Positions 13,249 through 26,046 of a stretch of DNA of 64,000 bases are shown in pieces (position 1 is the first letter of the stretch; the number at the start of each line of letters is the position of its first letter). A model generated the notes under the pieces. That model saw nothing but the letters and a program-made list of their open reading frames with translations. It searched no databases and was not told where the DNA came from. The stretch covers positions 74,666,398 through 74,730,397 of the forward strand of contig NC_092521.1 of NCBI RefSeq assembly GCF_037038585.1, given 5' to 3'. Origin of the DNA: Patagioenas fasciata. Its lineage: Eukaryota > Chordata > Aves > Columbiformes > Columbidae. The position numbers and the translations under genes were made by a program.

Positions 13249-14699
13249 TACACATACAAATATATATAAATAGACATGAGGATATATGGATAGTTACGAG
13301 TAAGACCGTTATGCTAGAGTTAAAAGAAAACTAAAGAAACTAACACAAAATATTCATTTCACTGCAGTATACCGTGCCTAGCACAGGGTTTAGGCCACAA
13401 TTTAGTTTAGTATAAGGAAGTGCGGAGCTCAATACACTTTCTGAAGAGCTCTTCAGCTTTCCCTTTACTGGTCACTGCACACGCTCTGTGAGAGGGCCAT
13501 GACTATGTTATCTAAAATAAACGAAATGTGGCTTAACTGTTCAGGTTCTGAATAGCCCAGAACGTGAGTAAAACAAGTTTCATTTATTGCCCAATTTCTA
13601 ATTAGTTTTCTGATTTTGGACATACCTGATTTTTTGCAGGATTAAAATGTCATTGATAGGACAGACAGATCAACATAGTGGCCTGGCTAGAAAAAGTAAA
13701 TGGAAAACAATATTTACCCCTCCTGTTAATCAGTGGTTCATTTAATGGGATAAAGTACAAGAATAAGCAAGAGCAGAGGAAAATGAAACAAAGGACTTGT
13801 AAAAGACAGAAAGTCTAGGTGAATTTTATTTTAAGTACGTAGCACTACCAGCAAAACTAATGTATAAACTATACAAGACTGCAGATTTAAGGTTTTATTC
13901 CTTTTGATGCCACTTTTCCAAAACTGTACATTTCTATGAAAATTTCCTTTTTTATTCTCAATTAATTAATTTGCATTAAAGAGACTAAAAAGAACCAATA
14001 TCACATACTGTTCAATATTTAAAGACTGACAAAGACTCAGAAAAGTTAATCTTTGGGAGTGTGCACCACCATACTTTCACTTCTCTTCTCCTACTTCAGT
14101 TAGTAACAACCAGTGGCAAAAAGCAGAAAAGGTATAGCTAACACTAAACTATAGTTCAAATACTCCATAGTTTTGGAGGGCTCGTAGTGAAGAAATTTCA
14201 AGATGTAAAAATCACTTTTTTATACCAAGTAATAACTTGCTAGTACAAAGATAAAGAAGGCTAGTATTAATAGCTAGATTTCTTTTTTTTTTTTTTCTTT
14301 TGAGTGGCAGGAAACATTGATTTTAAGACAGGCTTTTTTTTTTTTCTTTTCTCACTTTTCTTAAAATGGTTTTGCCACAGTATTTGATAGTGATGGTTAT
14401 GCTTATAAAGATAAAATGAAAGTGGAGGTCAAAATGTGCAGTGTAGGCAGGCAGAGAGGCCTAACAGAAATATTCTGTCCTAGAAGTGAAATAGTAGTAT
14501 TTGCAGTTGGTAAGCAATCATCTTATTCGATACATTTTAAATAAGTCTGAAACGAGTTATGTTCACTCAAGAGCACCTGGTGCACAGTAAACTTCCAAAA
14601 CTTCCCTCCACATAACACCTACAGAAAAAACATTTATTCAGAAATGGGAGAAAACATATGTAAGCTTCAAAATGGCATATTAAAAAACATTGTGATCCC
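13249..14699. other. Single-copy AT-rich DNA
   Basis: The first 40 bases are TA-rich and continue the tract into which the CR1 inserted. Beyond that I recognise no gene or repeat family. Poly-T runs lie near 14282-14297 and 14334-14345. Confidence 0.55.
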
Positions 14700-14805
14700 A
14701 CAGGAATATATTTTTTTTCTGATTCTCTCCCCTATCTCACTGGTCAGGGAGGGTGTAGCAAATTGATGTGTGATGTTCAACTACCTGCTGGGTTAAACCA
14801 CAACA
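14700..14805 (+). mobile_element. LTR 3' remnant, plus strand
   Basis: The segment has the CTGATTCTCTCCCCTATCTC block and ends GGGTTAAACCACAACA. It parallels the last ~100 bases of the LTR at 20180-20772 (GATTCTCTCCCCCATCCCAC ... GGGTTAAACCATGACA). Nothing upstream matches the rest of that LTR, so this is a 5'-truncated or deleted relic. The left boundary is approximate. Confidence 0.7.
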
Positions 14806-15659
14806 CAACTGTGAAGTTGAAATACATCTAATTTACATGTTTAGTGAAATTGTTAAAATATCTGTTTCTTTTATCAAAATTATGCACTGCAAACTTTTCC
14901 AGAACTTTTTTTAGAAATCCAAATGTCATGTTCTAAACTTGAGAATGCTGCATATATGTTGATGGAACAATTTGTCAAAAAATATCTAAGGTGATGATCA
15001 GTTTATTTTACCTATTTATTTTTTTTTTAATTTTGTGTGTGCATATGTGAGTGGGAAGGTAATGCCACCTGTGAGGATTGTGAGATTGAATACAGTCTTC
15101 TAGATGGGTACAATTCTATACTATCTCCTTTTTTTTTTTCTTTTGAAATGATTCATAGATTTCAATGCATGAACACGGAAGCAAGTATTTCAAGGGAAAA
15201 GGTTTAGTTATAAGGAAGTCTGCTTGACTTCCTTATTACATTAGGTCTGTCTTGGCACACTTAGTCCTCCCTCTGACAGCGTCATGTTTATGATGCTCTG
15301 TTTATGCAACTCCTAGCATGAGCCTTTACTTAATCACCTATTCCACTCAATTTTCATGGAAGCTTTTGCCTCAGGCTGCAAAGTCCAAGAGTTTAGGCTT
15401 GGCTCTTCTGTGTGGGAACAGTAAGGGATATTTCTTGTTCAGATCACCTTTTGCTAGATCTCTAGGAAAAAGTGATAGGTTAGTACCAGCAGATGTGAAG
15501 GCTTTTAGACACAGGCCAGTTTCTAAAGCTCCTGGTCATAATTCACCTTATAAATAGCATATTGATCACAATACTTTTGGAATCAGTAAAAAAACGCACA
15601 CATGGAAAAAACATCCAAATCTGGCTCTTCAGGGCAGTGTTTCCCCACAAAGCATCAGT
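14806..15659. other. Single-copy DNA
   Basis: No gene or transposon is recognised. A T-rich run lies at 15128-15139. The 79-codon frame at 15318-15557 has no recognisable domain. Confidence 0.5.
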
Positions 15660-15795
15660 CATAGAATCCTAGAATCATAGCACAATTTGGTTGGAAAAAA
15701 CCTTTAAGATCAAGTCCAACTGTTAACATAACACAATCAGGTCCATCTCTAAACCGTGTCCCTAAGAACCTAATCTTCCAAAGAACCCAATCTTC
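15660..15795 (-). mobile_element. CR1 LINE 3' fragment, minus strand
   Basis: The plus strand shows the reversed CR1 3' tail (atagaatcctagaatcatag), then TTTGGTTGGAAAAAACCTTTAAGATCAAGTCCAAC, split here only for description: the TTGGTTGGAA block followed by AAGATCAAGTCCAAC. It ends in the GTGTCCCTAAGAACC block. The same order of blocks occurs at 52733-52944, so the two belong to the same or a close subfamily. The inner boundary is approximate. No coding sequence is retained. Confidence 0.85.
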
Positions 15796-18464
15796 ACTTA
15801 TTTTAAACAAATCTACAGATAGTGACTTCTTAAACATGAAAATTACTTTAGTGTTCAGTTCAAGGGATAATAGTACAAAAAACTGTGGAATTAGCAGAGC
15901 TGAAAGGGAAATGCAAATCCCACTCAGGTACACAAATATCCACTAACAAATAAACATTAAATGTATTTGATTGTCTAGAGCTCAAGAGTAAAACAGTAAG
16001 GGACTCTTGGATAGCTGTTGGGTAAAGAAACAGATAGTAATGAAAAATTATTATCAGTGGTGTTAGTAGGACTGCCTCTTAAAGTGCTCTAATATTTCTC
16101 ATAAGACTTGATCGCCATCAATTATAATTTTGCCAAGACTAGAGCCATTAGCACAGGCATGTTCAACACTAGACATGTCAAGTGTTACTGTAACTATTAA
16201 TAGTATGTACTAATAGTAATAATACTGTTATATAAACAAAATTTAAATGGAACACATTAAAGTACTCAAAGATATGAAACAACCTCAAAGGGAAAAAAAA
16301 AAAACAAAACGAACAAAAACCCCAACCAACCACAATGTGTTTTTGTCTATGCTTATACATTTTATCCATTTTAGGATCATGCTGAAAAAAAAGTTTGTTC
16401 ACACATGTTGAGTGGAGTCTTATCAGTTAAACAAAATCATTGAAGATGAATTCTGGATTAAGAAAACCTCACTGTTTGTCTGGTGAAGAGCAGGACTTTT
16501 CTTGCAGATCTTGAGTCTGGCAGTGGGTATATCAGGCACCTCTACCAATCTGTATTTTCCCTGCTTGCCTGATGGGCAATGAAGAAGAGCGCCCTGAAGC
16601 TAAATACAAAAGCAACATTTATTAGAATATTAGACATTGAAAACACATGCCTAGAGGTGGAGAATAAGGGCAAAAGACTGGCTGAGAAATCTGAAGTGGG
16701 AGCCCAGTGGAGGAACCCTCAGAATGAGGTGAAAGCTGAGTCTATCTGGCAGTTAAAGACAGCTTCTTGTTGCACATATATAAGACGACAAATTTCTATT
16801 GCTCTAACAATCTTAATTCTACCACTACCAAACTTTAAGACTTTACCTCTGGCTGACTATTTTGTTCTTACTGTTAGATGAAGAGTCTGGGATTAACTAA
16901 ACTGATATGTTTGCATGTGACTGCAACTCTCCCTTGACTATAGAGAGAGAAACCTTTTGTTTAGGGCTGAAGATGCTGAGTTATCTGCTGCTAACTGAAC
17001 CTTTAGGAGGCTGTGGAAATTGTCACCAATGCCAGGCAAGCCCAGGGTAATAGCTGAACTTTCTGACAAGAATTACAGTGAAATGACTGCACATCAATGA
17101 GTTTATAACAGTGAAATGAGCCACAACAGGAAGCTTTACCAGGAAGGAAAACTACCTTTTATTTTTGAACATCTAAAGTGACACTGTTTGAAAACAAATC
17201 CTGTGTTTTTAGTATGGAAATTTTATTGATAACAGATTTCTTTCTGCTGACACCTTGATTTTCTTTAAACACTGGCAGTTCTTTGGCAGTTCTTATTTTT
17301 CATGCCGCAGTATTTCAGATAAACAGAGAATTCAGCTCAAAGCATTTGTCTGAAATTTGACAGCTCTTCCAGATTTCATTTCTTTGACATTTTTTAAGCT
17401 AGTAACCCAGGAATAAGAGGGGCTACAAAACAAGGCAGTTCTGACAAATTACACACAGTGTTTGAACCTTTTGTAAAAGTCATTTTGAAATAGTATATTG
17501 CTGCTGTAGCTGATTTTGAAGAATTTTATAAATGTGTCTGCAAATACAAACCTACTCCGTCTGACTTGAGCAATCATATATACTAGACTGGGTATATGAA
17601 TTTTCTGTTTTTCTTGTCTCTTACTTGCTCATGTGCTTCACACTTTAGAAAGATAATTGAATGTAGTATATATAGAAACAGAAAATACTATTTTTTTCTT
17701 AAGTTGAAATTGAAACAAATAAGGTATAAGTTTTTAAATTACTTTTTTCACTTTCTTCTAAAATGAATTTTAGCTATAAAAAAGGTCATGAGATGACTTT
17801 GAGCTTTTTTTTTTTTTTAATATATTATTCTGCACATAAGTCATACTTTCCTTTGAAGAAGCACATTAAAGGCTTTCAATTAGCATGCTCCTTGTCTTGA
17901 GGTGTGGTCCTCGGAAATCACAAACTATTTTTCAGCCATTCCACCTAACTAATTGCATGTCAATTGCTTTGATGATGTATGTGTTGCCAAAGTATGACCA
18001 GAATTTTATCTGTCCGCAAAGTACAGAAAGTGTCTCAGTCACACTTGGTACATAGACCTTGGATTCAGTTAAGATGGCCTTCAGTTTTCATGTAATCTAC
18101 AGAAGTTGTATAAAGGCAGGTAAAGAATAAACCTATTTATAGGTAAATAACGTGAGGTAAAAATGGAAGAAAGGTTACAGGAAAAAGAATGAAAACTGCT
18201 TTCCAAATGAGAAATCATTGGTAAAATTACTGCAGGAGTTTATAACCCTGATCTTGCAAGGAAGCTGGAGGCAGTGTAGTGCTGTTAAAATACCATGAGA
18301 TAGTCACTTCAGTTTTTCCTAAAAAGACTAACCTTCCCACAGTCCCTAAAGGAATAATTTCTTCCTTTAACACCTTTTCTCTATAAAAATTGAAAACAGG
18401 GCATTATACCTAAAAACATTAACAGAACTTCTGCTTTTTGACTAGGAAGGCATTCTAACCTCTT
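15796..18464. other. Single-copy AT-rich DNA
   Basis: No gene is recognised. An open frame of 100 codons at 16579-16881 (plus) has no motif I recognise and no splice or promoter context. A-rich and T-rich runs occur near 16290-16305 and 17807-17818. The stretch around 17875-17990 has several homeobox-like TAAT cores and could be a conserved non-coding element, but that is only a guess without alignment. Confidence 0.5.
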
Positions 18465-18471
18465 ATCACAG

Positions 18472-19112
18472 TGTCCTGGTTTTGTTAAAAGCAAGTTTAT
18501 CTTTTAGTGAATTTGCCTGTCAGCTAAAGCCTTCATATTAGCTGCATTTTCTTGGAGAACCAGATAAATGTTTTGGTAAACATAGCAATGGAATGCAAAG
18601 TTATTGATAAGCATGGATGCACATCTTCCAAGAGGGGCAATGAGAAACAGGTGACCTAGAAACTGACCAACTGTGTATAACATTCCATTCACGTGAATAC
18701 TTCATATAAAAGTAGGAGATCACGAGGATCTCGTCCCTTTTCCCTTTTGCTTATGGCCAACATTAGGAGAGGACCTTGCTAGTCGTCCCTGCGAACTGAG
18801 GTCTAGTGACAGACTGAATCCAGCTCCGGTTGGCTGCAGAGTCCAATCCAGGACTTTGGGTGCCAGCTCTGCAGTTGCTGAGACTTTCAAGATTGGTTTT
18901 GTATATTTTGTATTATTTTCTCCTTATTAGTAGTATTAGTAAAACATTTTTAATTTTTCCAACTCTCTTCTCTCTGTCCTTCTTTTCCTCCAATCACCTG
19001 TCCTTATTGGGAAGGGGGGAGAGAGAGGGGCAAAAGGGCAGTGGGGGGGAGAGGAGGTTAACAATACATCTGCCACGGTTTTATTGTCACCCCATGGTCA
19101 AAACCCTCAACA
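18472..19112 (+). mobile_element. Solo LTR, ERVL-like family A, 641 bp
   Basis: It starts TGTCCTGGTTTTG and ends CCCTCAACA, with an exact 5-bp duplication cacag at 18467-18471 and 19113-19117. Two more copies of the family lie at 31656-32097 and, reversed, at 60074-60826. They share the TTTTAGTGAATTTGCC-type block near the start, the central TTTGTATATTTTGTATTATT block, and a 3' end with a G-rich run followed by TTAACA and CTGCCA. TATAAAA at 18705-18711 is a credible U3 promoter element. No internal retroviral sequence follows, so this is a solo LTR. The 118-codon open frame across its 3' part runs on into the CR1 and is not a gene. Confidence 0.9.
18705..18711 (+). promoter_or_regulatory. TATA box of the family A LTR
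   Basis: TATAAAA lies 233 bases into the LTR and is followed by a GGAGATCACGAGG block. The reversed copy at 60 kb has TATAAAA (plus-strand 60456-60462) in the same relative context, followed by GGGAGATCACAAGG, so it is a shared family feature. Current activity is unknown. Confidence 0.6.
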
Positions 19113-19196
19113 CACAGAATCACAGAATGTTAGGGATTGGAAGCGACCTCAAAAGATCATCTAGTCCAATCCCCCTGCCAGAGTAGGAACACCTAG

Positions 19197-20179
19197 ATAT
19201 GCCTTTTTACCTCCTATTCAATGATTATAAACAAACACAACCATGCTCTGCGCTCTGTTTGCTTGTGTCCTACTCCAAAAATGAAAAAAAAATAAACAAA
19301 AAACAAACCATGCCAAACAAACCCAAAACCTTCTACTAGTTTGACTTTTTCAAGAGTTGAAGCTCTCTATCATGAAAATCTTTAGCTTAGGACTTCTGTC
19401 TCAGACATTATTTCAAGAGATTCTCAGTATTTCCATACCCTAGTCTGAGACAGCTTTATGGCTATTCCTTGTTTTCAAGCTTCTGGACTCATGACTGCCT
19501 GATTCTCAAAGCTATCCAACTGACTGGAAGGCAAATGATGTATATCCCTTGACCACTGATCTACCCTTTCATGAAAGACACAGATATCCTCCTGCATTGT
19601 ATGTGCTAGTTTCAGACACATAAAAAGTCACAACAGAACAGTAATATTTTATTAAATATCATGGTTCATGTTACACCCTTTTCAGAGAAACAGGATCTAT
19701 TCTACGCCAGGACAAAGCCAATTTTGGAATATTATTTAGAACATTACATGCTTTCTACAAAGGTTTTCATCTATCTGTTCATCTACATACCCCAAGGTCA
19801 ACTTGATCTTCCTTCATTGTGTTTACTTGAACAAATGGTGAAATAATTGTAAGATATGGAAGAAACAGAAGAGCAGGACTCTTACACAAGGGGATCAATT
19901 CCATCTGCTCTGCAACAGATTTCAGTGGCATTCAGGCTATCCAAATAAGTAGCTTTTGTTACTTTTTTTTTTTTTCTGTTGTATAACTCTTGCCTGTCAT
20001 TGTTTGGACATCTAGGAAAATAAAAATAGGTCAGGGTTTCAAAAGCACATCAGTGGTACCTGAGAAGCAAGGCTGATGCATCCTATAATTGATCCTGCTG
20101 AGTGCTCAATAACCACTTTTTGGATGTGTTTTGCAATGTTTTCTTTCAAGATTTTTATTAAAAGGAAAAGATGAGAAGT
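19197..20179. other. Single-copy DNA between two LTR insertions
   Basis: No gene or transposon is recognised. An A-rich stretch lies at 19284-19310 and a T run at 19963-19976. Confidence 0.5.
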
Positions 20180-20772
20180 TGTGCTGGTTTTGACTGGGAG
20201 GGAGTTAATTTTCTCAATAGTAGCTAGTATGAGGTTATGTTTTGGTTTGTGCTGAGAACAGTGTTGATAATTCAGAGATGTTTTTGTTATGGCTAAGCAG
20301 TGCTTACAGAGTCAAGGACTTTTCTGCTTCTCACACCACCCCACCAGCCAGTAGGCTGGGGGTGCACAAGAAGGTGGAAGGGAACACAGCCAGGACATCT
20401 GACCCCAAATGACCAAAGGGATATTCCATGCCATATGGTGTCATGCTCAGTATATATTTTGGAGGAAGAAGAAAAAAGTGAGGGACATTTGGAGTGATGG
20501 CATTTGTCCTCCCAAGAAACTGCTACACATGATGGAGCCCAGCTTTCCTGGAGATGGCTGAACATCTGCTTGCCAATGGGAAGTAGTGAATTAATTATTT
20601 GTTTTGCTTTGCTTGTGTGCGTGGCTTTTACTTTACCTGTTTAACTGTCTTTATCTCAACTCCTGAGTTTTCTCACTTTTTATCCTTCTGATTCTCTCCC
20701 CCATCCCACCGGGGGGTAAGTGAGCAAGTGGCTGTGTGCGGCTTAGTTGCTGGCTGGGGTTAAACCATGACA
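20180..20772 (+). mobile_element. LTR, avian ERVL-like family B, 593 bp
   Basis: It starts TGTGCTGGTTTTGAC and carries GGGAGTTAATTTTCTCAATA at the 5' end. It ends in a CTCTCCCCCATCCCACC block, then GGGGTTAAACCATGACA. This layout matches abundant avian ERVL-type LTRs as I know them. A weak TATATAT lies at 20451-20457. The 5-base flanks (gaagt upstream, gagag downstream) do not match cleanly, so the duplication has decayed or a boundary is off by a few bases. No internal region adjoins. Short open frames on both strands within it are incidental. Confidence 0.85.
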
Positions 20773-21670
20773 GAGAGAACAAGAAAACATTCTGTGGCAA
20801 GAATATGGTGGTATCAGCATCCTGTGCTTTGCAAAAGGACATTCTGCAAGTTCCATTCTGTCTCTCTGTACTCTACATTTGGGCATTAGAGCTTTCTGAA
20901 CACTGATATTTATGTCCTTTGTGACCATTAAATAAAAGCGTTTCATACAATTTTGCATTTGTTATAGTTGATGTGCCAAACGAAGTGCGAACTGATGCAT
21001 GGCTCTTACATTTTCAATACTTCTAATGAAATGCCATAATTTCATTTTAGAAGAGAGATAGCATGGCACCAACATAGCTGGTAGAAATCTCTTTGTTGAA
21101 TAAGAAGTCTGATTTCATTTCAAGAGCCAATAATGGAACACTAACACCAAGAAAAACGTACAATGTCACCTTTAAATCAGCAGGTGTGAGAAATCAATGC
21201 TAAAAGGTTTCTTCCTTTATTTCTTCCAAGGACCTGAAGTAACTAAATTATTATATTAACCAACCTCAATAAATCATCCCACACTTCAGTAGATAGAAAT
21301 TATTCCTTTATGTTTCCTCTTGTGAATTCTTATAAACATGAATTCAAAATTTTATTTCCAAAACTTCACAATTTCTTCTTAAGCACAGGCTGTTTTAATA
21401 AACAGAACAGCAAACAAAGACATTTTCTAACATATCTGTGATGACTACCAAAGAAGCAACAGGAGGCTAAATGGAACTAAGGTAGATTTCTTTAAAACTA
21501 CTACTGAATATTCACAGGAAACACCTTGTAGTACATATTCAGCTTTCAAAAGGAAAGAGAAAACTAAAGTAAATATCATATCCAAATGAGCTTTCTTTTT
21601 GGTAGCTTCTGTTCAGCTGTGGAAGTAGTTGGTTACAGACTTCAGATAGCTGCTCTAGCTATCAAATTTT

Positions 21671-21707
21671 AATAGAAGTAGAAAAGAAGTAGAATAGAAG
21701 TAGAAAA
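21671..21707. repeat. Short purine-rich tandem repeat
   Basis: Three imperfect copies of an 11-12 base ATAGAAGTAGAAA unit. Small and unremarkable. Confidence 0.65.
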
Positions 21708-24337
21708 ACATAGAAGGAAACCAATAATGACCATCTTAGCCAATAGTATTTTATGAGGAGAAGCTAAGCCTTTGAATTATTTTTTCTCAAAATAAATTAA
21801 CTGAGAAGGAATATGATACAGGTCCATAAAATCGTGGGATTGCCTGTGACATCATAATTCACTATTCCTCACAAAACGAGAAGCTGAAAGCACACAATGA
21901 CCCTCTTACCAGGTTTAAGGCATGTAATTTATGGCAAAGGGACATATCTTTTCATACAGCTTGTACTGTGGAATCCGGTGTCACAGAATTTTTTAGAGGG
22001 AAAACATAAAAAAGGGTTCAAAGAAGGAGGCTGGAAAAATCATATTTAAAGTTATTCATGTTTTTAAATACAATGATCCAGTCATGTTCTCTGATTTGGA
22101 AATCCTTATGTTGATGCACCATAGAAGCTAGAAATATGATACATTGGGAAAGGCCTGAATACTGAACTTCTCCACAAACATCTACTTGTCATTAAAGGAA
22201 TTGTACTGATATAGGTAGGACTTTGGTGTCATCCAGTAGGAAGGGTAAACCAGGGTCATACTTAGTGCCATGCAACAAGAAGCTGAAAACTACACATTTT
22301 TCCTGGCATAGGAGTGTGTTTTAAGTTGGTTAAGAAATTTTTCTTAATAGGTATCTAAGCATTTTCAGTTTCCCTTGTGACAGGAGGGAGCAAAATACGG
22401 TTAAGAGAAAAAAAAATTACTTTCTATTAGGCAATTTGTATTCTTAATCCTTATCTTCTCTAAAAATGAGACAGAGGCTGCACCAGAGAAATTTTGCTTC
22501 TTTAAGCCCCCCAAGTCAATTATTAGATCATCAAGAAACCATTCAAATAATCAATTTCTGTTCCAATAACACAAAAAACAGCACAGATTTATTCTTACAC
22601 CTCTTTTCATGTTGTAATCACTTGAGGAAGGGCAGCTATGATACAGGAGTTTTAAACTGCTTTTCTTATCAGCTCTGTGTTTTTCTTTGCCTGATGATAG
22701 AATTTCATTATATTGCAATAAAACCTTAGTGCTGGTACAACTTGTTCCTGCTGTAATTTAACTATTTCATTTTGTTTTTTTCTTCTAAGAGTGTCAAAGA
22801 AGCAATTTTTAAGTCTAAATAGCATAAGTCAACTACACGATGAAGGAAAAGGCTTTCAGCAAGCAGGAAGCATACATGTGACTGATTAGTCTCATGGAGA
22901 GGTGGGCTATGAAAATATAGTGCTGTTGTGTGTTGCAGGACAGCTACACCAGAAAAATCCGGGAGAAAAAAAATCTTGATATTGCTCAAGCAACCTGCAA
23001 CACTTACAGTGTTCCTGATCTCATCACATTGTTATGAATACCTTATTGTGCCAATGGACTAAAAGGAAATTGGTACAAAAATGTTTCAGCACAGCATGAT
23101 TAAAGTTTTTGATGGTTTGGACTTTTTTTGTCAACTAGTGAGCTTTAGGACTGTTGGGACATCAGGAGAATCACATTTCCAAGTCAAGCAAGGGGACTCC
23201 AACAGGACATCATATGAGATAGTGTAAGCACCTGTAACATACGGCAAAATAGGGAGTGGACACATCCGCCTTCACTAGAATACCCCTTACCACATCCCGA
23301 ATAGCTTTTAGGGTATGTATTTATACCTTGTACCATTGGCTAAGCATTTTGATCTTAGACGAAATACTCAATGAAAATGACTATTCAACTTCTGTAGAAG
23401 TTGTTCATACTGCTGTTTCTTTATCAGGAGTTCAATCAACGGCCATAGAATTCCACAGTCCTTTGCACATTTGCTGAAATGCTGATTAACACCTAATCCT
23501 GGATGCACAATCATCTGTCAACAACACATGGGTTTGTCAGATTTAGAAGGCTGATTTGACTCATTTTAATATCATACATATTGCAAATTACCTTATTAGA
23601 GTACACAACTGGGACAAAAACTGAATTAAGTAGCTCTTTTCAATTGTGGCTCCTGTCTTTAATATGTAGCCACTGCCTTTTTGAATGATATCACCTCGTA
23701 AGTGACTGAATCAGAGAGTCAGGGGAGCTCAGTTCAGTAAAAGTGTCAAAAGATATGTCTTAAATCACTGGGTAAAAAGTTTAATTCCATAAAGGCCAAT
23801 AAGAAGCCTCCAGATTTTGTATTCCTTAATGTTGTTAAAAAGATTATGCTACTCAAAACGGAGAACTGAAGTTTTACAAAACAAATATATACATTTTCAT
23901 GTTTCTAATCGGTAATTATGTCTTTCTTGATGCAGCCACTTGCATTTGCCCCTTTATATAAATTAAAGCTAAAGACAGGCAGCAGAAGAGCAAGTGTTTT
24001 CAAAAGCCCATGGTCTGAAGTGAGTGGCTTGTGAAACTGTCAAACAAAATGCAATAATATTTACCAGCTCAAGCCTTACATTAAGTATGTTAAAATAAGA
24101 CTGCCTATGAGCACCATTTTTTTCCAGTTGTCAAAATACGAGTCAATCTCACAGTCAACAGAGTTGTCTATTATCACAGTACCTGGGCACTTCTATTATG
24201 ACTGTACATGTTGTACTTGGTACAAATGACTTATACTGAGATATTTATCTTCAGGAATTTCAACAGTTTCCTTTTGAGTTCATAATTTTGTTTCCTTGAT
24301 ATGCAAGCATAAAAGCTTAATTTGAAATACAGTACTG

Positions 24338-24340
<3 letters not shown>

Positions 24341-24368
<28 letters not shown>
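24341..24368. repeat. (AT)14 microsatellite
   Basis: A perfect run of 14 AT dinucleotides, followed after four bases by a T run. Perfect arrays of this length are usually polymorphic. Confidence 0.92.
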
Positions 24369-24372
<4 letters not shown>

Positions 24373-25671
24373 TTTTTTTTTTTTGGCCTTTGTTGCATGT
24401 AATATTTTTGTTATGTCAAAGATATCAGCAAATAAACTAGCCTTACTTCTTTTTTTCCTGGAGAATAGGTGAGGGGAGTATCCTATGCTTTTTGTACAAA
24501 GTCCTGCTTCTGCATATCCACTGCAAATCTGTTACAATGTTTTGCCTAGAGAAAAATTGAGAACAAACCAGATGAATTACAGGCAATGTAATGGAGACCT
24601 TACTGTTTCCTCTTACCCATTTTTACAGTTTTCATTATTTAAAACAAAAACAAAACTCACAAGATAATTTGCTACAGAAAATGATTATATGTGGAAACCT
24701 AAGCAGAAAAGCAACCTGGCACCCTTCAAGAGCAAGAAGATAATTCAAATTATATTATTATTGTTAAAGAAAATGCAGCACCCTGCATCAACAACCTCTA
24801 TGAGGTAAAAATTCAGAAAGTGCATGAAAGTACAGGAATAGAGGTAAATCCAAAGTCTGTGAAATTCAACAGGAACTAAACAAATGAAGTTTACAATGGG
24901 AGGTAGACGGACAGGAAGATAAAAATGGTTATGAAGTACATAGTTGAAAAAAAACCCAAAAACTCAACCCAGGTATAACAATGTCATTAAAAATTCGTTG
25001 GAGATCTATACCTCTTTTTAAATTTTTTAAAATTTTTTTTCCAGCTGTCCAGGTTCCTCTTGTCAGTAATGTTAATCACTGTATGTATGAAGTGACCTTA
25101 ACATGCATGAAGACTAAGCTTGACCAGATCTGCTCCTTACTATCAAATCACTAAAATTACCCAAAATAATAGTTTCATTTAACAGGAATTGCTTGTGTTT
25201 CTTTTCTGTACACTCAAGAAAGAAAGCATCTCAACAATCAGTTCAAGAGGATAGAAGGAAAACTGTTGAAAGGGGGCATTATTTAACACAAAAATATTTA
25301 AACCCATAGTTTGACTAATATCACTGCTACAAAAAATATCATCTGTCTTTCATCAACTTCTAGTTTTGGACAAGTGTTATGTCATGATTTCTAGAATGGG
25401 CATGCCAATAAATGAAATTAATATTTTATCCAAAAGTTAAATTTGAGAGGGATGATTTAACCTGTTACGTAATATTTGCTCAATGATAAAACTGTGCCAT
25501 TTGGATTTTAAAATTACACACCTCCACTTAATTACCTCCTAATCTTATGTCCATTTTTAATATGGTTTAGTTCATTTTGGTAACCATAGAATCACAGAAT
25601 AATTTGGGTTTTAAGGGACCTTAGAGATCACTTAGTTCCCTCCCCCCTGCCATGGGTAGGGACACCTACCA

Positions 25672-25971
25672 CTAGACCAGGTTACTCAAAGGCCTGTCCA
25701 GCCTGGCCTTGAACACTTCCAGTGATGGCACATCCACAACTTCTCTGGGCAGCCTGTTCCAGTGCCTCACCACCCTCATAGTCAAGAATTCCTTCCTCAT
25801 GTCTAGCCTGAATCTACCCTCTGTTAGTTTAAAACCATTAGCCCTTGTCTTATTACTACCTTCCCCTCCAAAAAGTCCCTCTCCAGCTTTCTTATAGGTC
25901 CCTTTTAGACACTGGAAGGTTGCTATATGGTCTCCCCACAGCCTTCTCTTCTCCAGGCTGAACAACCCCAA
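25672..25971 (-). pseudogene. CR1 ORF2 C-terminal tail relic
   Basis: A frame of 99 codons on the minus strand begins [20 protein letters not shown] and ends [20 protein letters not shown], the usual CR1 ORF2 C-terminus. It is separated from the palm relic at 26047-26595 by a short stretch with disrupted frame. It is non-functional on its own; the methionine is incidental. Confidence 0.88.
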
Positions 25972-26046
25972 CTCTCTCAGCCTGTCCTCATAGGAGAGGT
26001 GCTTCAGCCCCTCTGATCCTCTTCATGGCCCTCCTCTGAACTCACT

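Larger units (their letters stand above)
18465..19196 (-). mobile_element. Short CR1 3' fragment split by an LTR
   Basis: The minus-strand CR1 3' end is at 19113-19196, with the block GGGATTGGAAGCGACCTC followed by AAAAGATCATCTAGTCCAAT and a truncated end at about 19196. It closely resembles the 3' end of the CR1 at 12304. Its tail octamers are interrupted by the LTR at 18472-19112. Removing the LTR and one copy of its cacag duplication rejoins 18465-18471 (atcacag) to 19118 onward, giving the tandem atcacaga octamers of an ordinary CR1 tail. CR1 matter is therefore only 18465-18471 plus 19113-19196. Confidence 0.82.
20773..25584. other. Single-copy AT-rich DNA
   Basis: No gene or transposon is recognised over 4.8 kb. 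Visible low-complexity DNA comprises an AGAAGTAGAAA-type tandem at 21671-21707, an (AT)14 tract at 24341-24368 followed by a T run at 24373-24384, and a T-rich patch near 25016-25041. Open frames are all under 90 codons and lack recognisable domains. Confidence 0.55.

Noticed and set aside
12605..13334. Plus-strand open frames of 131 and 144 codons
   Set aside because: They are antisense to the CR1 reverse transcriptase and run into flanking DNA; no independent evidence of coding.
16579..16881. 100-codon plus-strand frame considered as a small gene
   Set aside because: No recognisable domain, no promoter or splice context, and its length is within chance expectation for 64 kb read in six frames.
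18830..19186. 118-codon plus-strand open frame
   Set aside because: It lies inside the family A LTR and crosses its 3' end into the CR1 fragment, so it is a composite of two repeats.
20293..20565. Open frames on both strands near 20.3-20.6 kb
   Set aside because: They fall wholly within the family B LTR and have no recognisable protein similarity.
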